From: Rhodospirillales bacterium
GTDB lineage: Bacteria > Pseudomonadota > Alphaproteobacteria > UBA828
Assembly (NCBI GenBank): GCA_026712885.1
Contig: JAPOPO010000191.1
Location: 1 to 15,741 of the forward strand
Direction of reading: 5' to 3'
DNA: 15,741 nucleotides
The position numbers and the translations under genes are program-made. The notes beneath the pieces are model-generated. The model was not told the origin of the DNA. It was given only the letters and a program-made list of their open reading frames with translations, and searched no databases. Below are positions 7,336-13,316 of the stretch, in pieces (position 1 is the first letter of the stretch; the number at the start of each line of letters is the position of its first letter).

Positions 7336-8082
7336 TCAGCCGCCGAGCAGCAGCTCCTTCGCCTGATTGATCTTGGCTGCGAGATAGTTGGAGCCGCCGT
7401 GATCGGGGTGGAGCTTTCGCATCAAGGTGCGGTGCGCCTCCTTGATCTCCTCCGCGCCGGCACCGGGCTGGAGACCCAGGATCTCGTAGGCCTCCTCGCG
7501 GGTCATCGGCGTGCGGGCGCCGGCGGCCCTCTTGCGCCCCCAGCCCTGCCCCGCGCCGGCACTGGCGCTTTGCTCCTGCTCCGCCCGCGCCTCGGCGCGC
7601 TCGCGCCAATCGGCGCCGAGGATCCGGTCCATATAGGCCTCGAGCAGCCGCCGGCCCTCGTCATCCCGCAAGCTGCACTCTTGGAACAGGTCGAGAAGCT
7701 GAGGCTCCGAAAGCTCGTCGAGGGGAGCCCCGGCGTAGCGGCCCTGAAGTACCGTGCCCTCCATCTCGCCGCTGTCATGGTCCAACGTCATGCGGAGATA
7801 AGGGGTTTCGACATCCGATTTCTGGCCAGCCGTGGGATGCGGGTTCATCCGGCCCGCGGCAAAGCGGCTCATGAGCCAGGGCAGCCCGGTGATCGCGAGC
7901 GGCAGGAAGGCGAGATTGGCCTTGCCGGTCACGGCGAGGAAGATGGTGGCGGCCGCGCCTGCGGCGATGAAGACCCACTTGACCCACTTCGCGAGGCTCG
8001 AGGGATTGGCCGTGGCGAACCAGCGGCTGAGAAACACCACCAGCACCAGGAGTGCAATCCCGAGAAGGACGTAGCTGATCAT
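7336..8082 (-). CDS. Membrane-anchored J-domain protein, Tim14/Pam18-like
   Basis: A 248-residue protein with two or three hydrophobic segments near the N-terminus (about 2-20, 36-52 and 56-72). A charged, Glu/Arg-rich middle follows, then a C-terminal J domain (about 192-248). The J domain has AYEILGLQPGA, the Hsp70-activating HPD at 225-227, and an ending GGSNYLAAKINQAKELLLGG. That ending is close to the mitochondrial Tim14/Pam18 ending, where the protein stimulates mtHsp70 at the inner membrane. By analogy this protein would recruit DnaK at the cytoplasmic membrane; its client is unknown. The ATG at 8082 has no visible Shine-Dalgarno. It lies 51 bases after the VWA gene and 96 bases before galU, all on one strand. 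Family is sure; role is inference. Confidence 0.88.
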   Translation of the reverse strand: MISYVLLGIALLVLVVFLSRWFATANPSSLAKWVKWVFIAAGAAATIFLAVTGKANLAFLPLAITGLPWLMSRFAAGRMNPHPTAGQKSDVETPYLRMTLDHDSGEMEGTVLQGRYAGAPLDELSEPQLLDLFQECSLRDDEGRRLLEAYMDRILGADWRERAEARAEQEQSASAGAGQGWGRKRAAGARTPMTREEAYEILGLQPGAGAEEIKEAHRTLMRKLHPDHGGSNYLAAKINQAKELLLGG

Positions 8083-8133
8083 CGGAGGGCGTGGTCTAGC
8101 GAGCCGGGCGGCGGAAGCGCAGGAGGGGCAGGC

Positions 8134-8844
8134 TCATTTGATCTGATGAGCGATCTGCAACACCGCCTCGCCGCGCTGGCGGCCGTAGTCCGTGAGCGCC
8201 TTGCGCCCGCCGGCGGCATAGACCGCAACCGCACCCAGGAGCTCCTTGAGCTGGCGCGCACTCGATGCATCGAAACGCAGATAGGCGCCGTTGGTGAGCC
8301 GCGCGATCTGGCGAAAGGCCAATGATGCCGACGGGTCCGGCCCCTCGTGGAACATGAAGGCGGGAACTCCGCGCAAGCCCAGCTCGCCCGCGATGGCGCA
8401 GAGCTCGTCCACGTTCTCTTCCATCGCATCGCCGACGAAGACCAGCGCGTGGACCTTCTGGACCTGAGTCTCGTCCAGGGCGTGGCGCAGCACCTTGCGA
8501 ATCTGGGTGTGGCCGCCAAGGCAGCGGACGGCGGTCATGACGCGGACCAGCGCCCGCGAATCCCGCACCCACTTGCTCGCCTTGCACTCGCCGAAGCCGC
8601 GGTAATAGACCAGCTGGACGGAGAGCCCGCCGAGCGAGGCCGTGGCGTCGAACATCTCCCCCTGGATCTGGCAGGCACGGTCCCAGGTCGGCTCCCGGCT
8701 CGCCGTCGCGTCCATCGCAAACATGAGGCGCCCGGTCTCCCCCTGCTTGACCGGTGCGGGCGTCGCCGCGACCCGGCGCAGAAAGGCATCCACGTCGGCG
8801 CTATCGTCCTGGCCTTTCGTGGGCAGTTTTCGATCGCGGCTCAT
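8134..8844 (-). CDS. VWA-domain protein with MIDAS motif
   Basis: A 236-residue cytoplasmic-looking protein with no signal peptide or membrane segment. A von Willebrand factor A domain spans about 38-205. Its metal-ion site looks complete: DATAS at 45-49 after the hydrophobic strand RLMFAM, Thr113 in GGHTQI, and Asp139 in ALVFVGDAMEEN. Such domains bind partners through a metal ion. The C-terminal tail, about 210-236, is short and basic. I chose the ATG at 8844 because GGGGAG lies 6 bases upstream; a GTG just before it (8847) would leave only 3 bases. It lies 15 bases after the nucleoside hydrolase gene and 51 before the J-domain gene, so co-transcription is likely. The partner and process are unknown to me; a joint role with the J-domain protein is inference from adjacency. 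Confidence 0.82.
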   Translation of the reverse strand: MSRDRKLPTKGQDDSADVDAFLRRVAATPAPVKQGETGRLMFAMDATASREPTWDRACQIQGEMFDATASLGGLSVQLVYYRGFGECKASKWVRDSRALVRVMTAVRCLGGHTQIRKVLRHALDETQVQKVHALVFVGDAMEENVDELCAIAGELGLRGVPAFMFHEGPDPSASLAFRQIARLTNGAYLRFDASSARQLKELLGAVAVYAAGGRKALTDYGRQRGEAVLQIAHQIK

Positions 8845-8859
8845 CACGGGCTCCCCTAC

Positions 8860-9807
8860 CTATATGGGGTCGACCGGCAACCGCGCCAGACGCTCGGTCA
8901 GCATGGCGAAGAAGCCATCGGCGTCGACCCGCTGCAGTACGTGGGCGTTGGTGGCGGCGCCGGTGCGCCCGTGCAGATCGCAGACCGTCCGCCCGAAGCA
9001 ATGGCCGTCGCCGAGCTCCACATCAACGCGCATGTCGCGGCCCTCGAAGAGTTCCGACGCCAGAAGATAGGCGATCACGCAGGGATCGTGCATGGGCGCT
9101 CCGTGGTGATAGGCCTCGATGTTCTTCTCACCGTAAAGGTCGAGCATCCCGCAGACCGCCGCCGCCGGCGCAGTGCCGAGCGCACGGATCGCCTCCAGCC
9201 GGGGCGGCGTCGCGATTGCCTGGTGGGTGACGTCGAGCCCGATCATGGTGAGCGGCACGCCCGCCTCGAACACGACATGCGCGGCGTGAGGGTCGGCGTG
9301 GATGTTGAACTCGGCCGCCGGCGTGACGTTGCCGAGTCCCATCGCACCCCCCATGGTGACGATCTCGCGTACGTTGCCGCAGATCGCCGGATTCTTGACG
9401 ATGGCGAGTGCCACATTGGTGAGTGGCCCGAGTGTCGCCAGCGTGATGGGTTCCTGCGTCGCGCTCAGTGCATCCACCAGGAAATCCACCGCGTGGGCCG
9501 CCTCGGCCGTGCGGCTCGGCTCCGGCAGGTCGGCGCCGTCGATGCCGGTCGGCCCGTGTATGTACTCGGCTGTCTCCGGCTCGCGCACCATGGGCCTGGA
9601 GCAGCCGGCATAGACCGGCACGTCGGGCCGGCCGGCCAGATCCCTGATCCGGCGCGCGTTGCTCTCGGTCCGGGCGAGCGGCACGTTGCCCGCAACGGCG
9701 GTGACGCCAAGAAGGTCGAACTCCTCGGCGGACGCAAAGGCGAGCAGCAGGGCGACGGCGTCGTCCTGGCCCGGATCGCAGTCGATGATCAGCGGTCGTG
9801 CGCTCAT
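8860..9807 (-). CDS. Inosine-uridine-type nucleoside hydrolase
   Basis: A 315-residue enzyme of the IUNH family, which splits the N-glycosidic bond of nucleosides to give base and ribose. The calcium-binding hallmark DCDPGQDD stands at residues 9-16. Other family features are VAGN at 38-41, HGPTGIDG at 84-91, LGPLTN at 126-131, TMGGA at 151-155, EFNIHADP at 166-173, LDVT at 191-194 and HDP at 240-242, the last holding a metal-binding Asp. The HGxxGxDG segment resembles the RihA/RihB group, which favours pyrimidine nucleosides, but specificity is not certain. There is no Shine-Dalgarno before the ATG at 9807; a good -10 hexamer lies 11 bases upstream, so its transcript may be almost leaderless. 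The VWA gene follows after 15 bases. Confidence 0.93.
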   Translation of the reverse strand: MSARPLIIDCDPGQDDAVALLLAFASAEEFDLLGVTAVAGNVPLARTESNARRIRDLAGRPDVPVYAGCSRPMVREPETAEYIHGPTGIDGADLPEPSRTAEAAHAVDFLVDALSATQEPITLATLGPLTNVALAIVKNPAICGNVREIVTMGGAMGLGNVTPAAEFNIHADPHAAHVVFEAGVPLTMIGLDVTHQAIATPPRLEAIRALGTAPAAAVCGMLDLYGEKNIEAYHHGAPMHDPCVIAYLLASELFEGRDMRVDVELGDGHCFGRTVCDLHGRTGAATNAHVLQRVDADGFFAMLTERLARLPVDPI

Positions 9808-9818
9808 GGCAGTGCCGA

Positions 9819-9824
9819 ATCATA
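9819..9824 (-). promoter_or_regulatory. Candidate -10 element before the nucleoside hydrolase gene
   Basis: TATGAT on the minus strand matches the -10 consensus at 5 of 6. Transcription would start about 5 bases before the ATG at 9807, leaving no room for a Shine-Dalgarno, and none is seen. No good -35 lies at the right distance. Confidence 0.35.
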
Positions 9825-9898
9825 CCTAGCAGTGCCCGCGCCGGATAGTACCCGAGATGGAGAGTATCCGCTGGGTTCCGCGTGGCCGTGCGGCGTTG

Positions 9899-9948
9899 TC
9901 CCGCGCGCGTGGGCGCGCGACGCCCTCCCGCGCGCGTGGGCGCGCGAC
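9899..9948. repeat. Two tandem 23-bp GC-rich hairpin repeats
   Basis: An identical 23-base unit occurs at 9899-9921 and 9926-9948, a 27-base period. Each copy holds a perfect 7-bp inverted repeat CGCGCGC/GCGCGCG around a GTGG loop (stems 9902-9908 with 9913-9919, and 9929-9935 with 9940-9946). It lies in the 189-base gap (9808-9996) between the enolase-superfamily gene and the nucleoside hydrolase gene. Possible roles are a terminator or transcript-end block for the former, or a protein-binding or Z-DNA-prone site. No T run follows. Confidence 0.9.
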
Positions 9949-9996
9949 ACCCACCGTGCTCCAGCTCTCGCCCTTCAGCCGGCCGTTCCGGCGTGT

Positions 9997-11259
9997 CTAG
10001 TCGAGGGGAGCGCGCTGGAGGTGCGCGCCGGCGTCCTCCTCGTCACCGGCCTTGCCATCGACCCCTTGTCGATCGACCGGATCGGGCGGGCTGGAGACGG
10101 ACCGGTGACCGGGGGTGTTGCGACTGCTGTAGTCAACGCCCTTCCCCCAGGCATCGGCCGCTTTGCGCACTGCGTTCCAGTCCAGCTCGAAGCCCAGTCC
10201 CGGCCCGCACGGCACCGGCAACCCGCCGCCCTGCAACGTCAGATCGGGCATTCTGACGATGTCCCAGGCCAGGAAATTGTTCATGTACTGGTTGCCGTCG
10301 TCCAGGTTGGGAGTCACCGACGCCGCATGGATGGCCGCCACCGTGGTAATTCCCGTCTCGTGCAGCCCGTGGACGCAAACGTCGACGTTGGCCGCCTCCG
10401 CTATGTGCGCAACCTTGCAGAATCGCATCAGGCCCCCAGTCTCGTGCAAGCCGACGACGATCAGGTCAGCGGCGTGCAGGCGGCAGACGTCGAAGGCGTC
10501 GCCCAGCGCGATAACACCCTGATCCGCCGCAATCGCGACCGGGCTCCCGGCCCTGACCCGCGCCAGCGCCTCGACGCTCTCCGCATCGATCGGTTGCTCC
10601 ACGACTTCGATGTCGAACCGGGAAAGCCTACGCATCATGCGGGAGGCCTGGACGGGGTGCCAGCCCCCGCTCGGGTCGAGACGCAGGCGCTTGTCGGGTC
10701 CGATGGCAGCCCGGACCCGAGCCACGATCTCGGCGTCCAGATCGTCGCCCCGTCCACACTCGACGTAAATCACTTCGTGGCCTAAAGCCACGAGCCGTGC
10801 GGCCTCGGCGGCGATTTCCTCGGCGGTGTCGCCCTGCGGGAAGCCGAAGTAGCGCACCTCGTCGCGAACCGCGCCGCCCATCAATGCGTGAACGGGGCGG
10901 TCCACTGCCTTGCCCATGGCGTCCCACAGCGCCATCTCGAGTCCAGCAAGCGCTTTGCCTGCGAATTTGGAGGCCCTGCAAGCCTCGTCGCGCCCGAACA
11001 GCGCGTGGTAGGCCTCGCCGACCAGGCGGGCGTTCTCGAAAGGACTTCGCCCGATACAAAAGTCCGCCGCGAGCGAAAGATGGGCCCGGATGGCCTCGGC
11101 CGATGGCGTCGCAATCGACTCGCCATAGCCGACCACGTCCCCGTCGGTGTGGACCTCGACCAGGATCACCTCTGCGCCATGGGTGACGCCCTGGGACCAG
11201 TGAAACGGTTGCTCGTAGGGGATCCAGAGCGGTGTCGTGACAACCTCGCTAATCTTCAT
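9997..11259 (-). CDS. Enolase-superfamily (mandelate racemase/muconate lactonizing-like) enzyme, atypical active site
   Basis: A 420-residue protein with an N-terminal capping domain (about 1-130) and a TIM-barrel domain (about 135-375). Metal-binding positions look conserved: Asp195 in LRLDPSGGW, Glu221 in VVEQP and Asp246 in IAADQG. His298 in VCVHGLHETGI could act as a base. The second barrel strand normally carries a catalytic KxK or YxK; here it reads VIYVECG (163-169), so the lysine is replaced by Glu167. The reaction is therefore hard to predict; acid-sugar dehydration or epimerisation are family options. I chose the ATG at 11259, with GGAG 8 bases upstream and family-like sequence from residue 1; a longer reading to 11361 adds an unrelated leader. 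The last 40 residues are a low-complexity tail, unusual for the family. Confidence 0.85.
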   Translation of the reverse strand: MKISEVVTTPLWIPYEQPFHWSQGVTHGAEVILVEVHTDGDVVGYGESIATPSAEAIRAHLSLAADFCIGRSPFENARLVGEAYHALFGRDEACRASKFAGKALAGLEMALWDAMGKAVDRPVHALMGGAVRDEVRYFGFPQGDTAEEIAAEAARLVALGHEVIYVECGRGDDLDAEIVARVRAAIGPDKRLRLDPSGGWHPVQASRMMRRLSRFDIEVVEQPIDAESVEALARVRAGSPVAIAADQGVIALGDAFDVCRLHAADLIVVGLHETGGLMRFCKVAHIAEAANVDVCVHGLHETGITTVAAIHAASVTPNLDDGNQYMNNFLAWDIVRMPDLTLQGGGLPVPCGPGLGFELDWNAVRKAADAWGKGVDYSSRNTPGHRSVSSPPDPVDRQGVDGKAGDEEDAGAHLQRAPLD

Positions 11260-11326
11260 GTCCCTTGCTCCGGCGCTCGGCGCCGTCGGTCGAAACTGAA
11301 TCGGTTTAGAGAGCCAAATTTCACGT

Positions 11327-11515
11327 TTAGTCCTCATAAATTGCGATGAGTGAGCGCACATCGTTCAAATGTAGGTGTTGGTGGTCACAGTTGGGGTCAT
11401 TGTTGCCAACGAACCGCCGGTCTCGAGCCAGTTTGATTGTGCCGAGGCTGTTGCGATCGAGCATGGCATCGTGCAACGGCGCCGGGATGCCATCGAACAC
11501 GTCTCGTTCGCTCAT
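11327..11515 (-). pseudogene. Possible small ORF or remnant, 62 residues
   Basis: A 62-residue frame starting at an ATG that overlaps the stop of another short frame by ATGA. Its first 20 residues, SERDVFDGIPAPLHDAMLD, remind me of the N-terminus of a group of proteobacterial LuxR-type regulators that open with a similar FxxxLxxLHEAALDD stretch. After that, no family resemblance holds and no HTH domain exists here. It may be the decayed 5' end of such a regulator, a real small protein, or chance. There is no clear Shine-Dalgarno. Low confidence. Confidence 0.22.
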
Positions 11516-11718
11516 GATGAGCTTGCGACCCTCGTTGTCCCGGTTGCTCCGCGGGCTCCGGCAAGGACCGTACCTTGGAGGGACTCAAGCGCCGGTCCTG
11601 GCCAGCCTCGCCGGACCTCCATGACAACGGGGCGGTTAGGCTGGCAGATTTGCCAAAAAGACGAGCCCCACCGGGTGGTCCTGCTCATATAGTAGTCAAT
11701 CGTTTCGGCTAATGCCAT
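11512..11718 (-). CDS. Doubtful small ORF, 68 residues
   Basis: A 68-residue frame beginning MALAETIDYYMSRTTRW, in the AT-richer part of the intergenic region, and ending with an ATGA overlap onto the 62-residue frame. I recognise no family. The sequence has several Trp and Arg residues and no obvious domain or membrane segment. The overlap is suggestive but may be chance; the frame could equally be untranslated leader. Confidence 0.15.
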   Translation of the reverse strand: MALAETIDYYMSRTTRWGSSFWQICQPNRPVVMEVRRGWPGPALESLQGTVLAGARGATGTTRVASSS

Positions 11719-11759
11719 ATCAGAGATAACAATATGTCTGTATTAGTTTTTGATATGTC
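11716..11759. promoter_or_regulatory. AT-rich repeat cluster, possible operator
   Basis: CATATCA (11716-11722) and TGATATG (11751-11757) form a 7-bp inverted repeat 28 bases apart. ATATGTC occurs as a direct repeat at 11732-11738 and 11753-11759, a 21-base period, close to two helical turns. The cluster stands out against the GC-rich surroundings, upstream of both divergent genes. A role in regulator binding is inference; no regulator gene is in the window. Confidence 0.3.
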
Positions 11760-11840
11760 CTACGCGGCAATTTGAGCGCCTTCCGACGCGGCTGCCAGCG
11801 ATCTCGGCGGCGTTGTGATCGGCTGGGCACCGACGCGATG

Positions 11841-11849
11841 TGCTATCGT
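11841..11849 (+). promoter_or_regulatory. Candidate extended -10 element before the MFS gene
   Basis: TGCTATCGT has a TGn extension before TATCGT and ends 5 bases before the ATG at 11855. If used, the transcript would start at or next to the start codon. Only a weak GTGAG could serve as Shine-Dalgarno. No convincing -35 is present. Confidence 0.3.
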
Positions 11850-11854
11850 GAGCC

Positions 11855-13048
11855 ATGACCCGCTCCGGCGCCCGCGACGTGGCGCTCCTCGCCACCTGCC
11901 AGGCGCTCTTCCTCACCTCGATGTCCGCGGTGGTGGCTGCGGCCGCCCTGATCGGGCACCAGCTCGCCGATACCAAGGTGCTGGCGACGCTCCCCATCGG
12001 CATCCAGTTCGTGATGACGATGGTGGCTACGGTGCCGGCATCGCTGCTGATGAAGCGTATCGGGCGGCGCGACGGCTTCACCGTGGGTGCCTCCATTGGC
12101 CTTGCCGGGGCACTCCTGGGCTTCTGGGCGATCATGGAGGCGAGCTTCGCGCTCTTCTGCGCCGGCCTTGCGTTGATCGGCGCAGCCAACGGCTTCGCCC
12201 AGTACTACCGCTTTGCCGCGGCGGACGCAGCGAGCGAGGCCTTCAGGAGCCGGGCGATCTCGCTGGTGCTGGCGGGCGGCGTGATCGCCTCGGTAGGCCC
12301 CCTTCTCGCCGACTGGTCCAAGGACCTCTTCGCGCCGATCGCATTCGCAGGCGTGTTCGCCACCATGGCCGCGCTTTACGTGGCCACGCTCGTCGTGCTG
12401 CGCTTCATCACCATTCCACCGCCGGACGAGGAGGAGCGCAGCAACACGGGCCGACCCCTGCTCACGATCATGCGCCAGCCGACGTTTGTCATCGCCGTGC
12501 TCGGCTCTCTGGTCGGCTACGCGATGATGTCGCTGCTGATGACCGCGACCCCGCTCGCCATGATGTACTGCGGCTTCGGTTTCTCCGACTCAGCTCAGAC
12601 GATTCAGTGGCACGTGCTTGGCATGTTCGCGCCCGCCTTCTTCACCGGCCACCTGATCAAGCGCTTCGGCACGAAGACGATCATGGCCTGCGGCGCGCTG
12701 CTGATCGGCCTCTGCGCCGCGGCCAACCTCCATGGCGTCACGCTGCTAAACTTCCATGTCGCCCTGGTCCTGCTGGGCGTCGGCTGGAATTTCCTCTTCA
12801 CCGGCGGCACGACACTCATAACCGAGATGCACAGCCCGGCGGAGAAGGCGAAGACCCAGGCCGCCCATGACTTCACCGTGTTTACCGGCGTCGCGGCGGC
12901 GGCGCTGCTCTCCGGCGCGCTGCACGAGGCGGTAGGCTGGCAAACCATGAACTACGCGGTGCTGCCGTTCCTCGCCGCGGTGCTGATCGGGCTCGCCTGG
13001 CTCGGGCACAGCGGGCGAAGGGCCGCCGCTTCGTCGGCGGCCGAGTAG
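11855..13048 (+). CDS. MFS transporter
   Basis: A 397-residue, strongly hydrophobic protein with about 12 membrane segments in two halves joined by a charged cytoplasmic loop (about 188-203, PPPDEEERSNTGR). The loop after segment 2 carries a motif-A-like LMKRIGRRDGF (65-75). The second half repeats it weakly as LIKRFGTK (267-274). A polar AANGFAQYYRFAAADAA stretch (110-126) sits in the fourth segment region and may line the path. It belongs to the major facilitator superfamily of the inner membrane; substrate and direction cannot be read. The gene is divergent from the enolase-superfamily gene and convergent with the hydroxylase operon, 18 bases from the MoaD-like stop. The N-terminal choice is supported by a short basic MTRSGARD before segment 1. 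Confidence 0.88.
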   Translation: MTRSGARDVALLATCQALFLTSMSAVVAAAALIGHQLADTKVLATLPIGIQFVMTMVATVPASLLMKRIGRRDGFTVGASIGLAGALLGFWAIMEASFALFCAGLALIGAANGFAQYYRFAAADAASEAFRSRAISLVLAGGVIASVGPLLADWSKDLFAPIAFAGVFATMAALYVATLVVLRFITIPPPDEEERSNTGRPLLTIMRQPTFVIAVLGSLVGYAMMSLLMTATPLAMMYCGFGFSDSAQTIQWHVLGMFAPAFFTGHLIKRFGTKTIMACGALLIGLCAAANLHGVTLLNFHVALVLLGVGWNFLFTGGTTLITEMHSPAEKAKTQAAHDFTVFTGVAAAALLSGALHEAVGWQTMNYAVLPFLAAVLIGLAWLGHSGRRAAASSAAE

Positions 13049-13066
13049 GGGCTTCTCGGCGTCGAG

Positions 13067-13312
13067 TTATCCGCCGCCGATCCGAGGCAGAAAGCAGAGC
13101 TCGCCCTCGGGCGAAACCGCGGCGAACAGGTCGTCCTGATGGATGTGGCCATCCACCGCGACGGCCATGCCCTCCTCCAGCTCGCGCCCGATGCCCGCGT
13201 AGCGGGCCTCGAGCGCGCGGATCACGCCGCGAATGTCGGTCGCCTCGACCTCGAGCTCGGTCACCCCACCGGTGTAGCGGGCGAGGCTCGAGGGCAGGAC
13301 GACCCGTGCCAA
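13067..13312 (-). CDS. MoaD/ThiS-like ubiquitin-fold sulfur carrier
   Basis: An 81-residue protein of the MoaD/ThiS fold ending in PRIGGG. In this family the C-terminal Gly-Gly is adenylated and turned into a thiocarboxylate that donates sulfur, as in making the dithiolene of molybdopterin. Other family-like features are AVDGHIHQDD (52-61), matching the usual VNG...D segment, and the strand ELCFLPRI (71-78). The start is TTG at 13312, 4 bases after the stop of the molybdopterin subunit; no ATG or GTG is available in frame and no good Shine-Dalgarno is seen, so translation probably depends on coupling. Its place as last gene of a molybdenum hydroxylase operon suggests cofactor supply, but another sulfur-transfer role is possible. 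Confidence 0.82.
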   Translation of the reverse strand: MARVVLPSSLARYTGGVTELEVEATDIRGVIRALEARYAGIGRELEEGMAVAVDGHIHQDDLFAAVSPEGELCFLPRIGGG

Positions 13313-13316
13313 CGGG

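Larger units (their letters stand above)
11260..11854. other. 595-bp divergent intergenic region
   Basis: This region separates the enolase-superfamily gene (minus) from the MFS gene (plus). It is clearly less GC-rich than its flanks around 11690-11765. It holds GGAG (11268-11271) as ribosome binding site of the leftward gene, two short overlapping minus-strand ORFs of doubtful status, and an AT-rich cluster of short repeats at 11716-11759. I recognise no RNA gene, insertion sequence end or riboswitch in it. Confidence 0.6.

Noticed and set aside
8347..10785. An 812-residue open frame on the plus strand
   Set aside because: It runs antisense through the VWA, nucleoside hydrolase and enolase-superfamily genes, whose products all have clear family motifs. 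Its own sequence is low in structure and shows no domain; it is a GC-bias shadow.
11260..11361. Longer N-terminus for the enolase-superfamily protein
   Set aside because: The 34 extra residues have no family likeness, and GGAG at proper spacing precedes the ATG at 11259.
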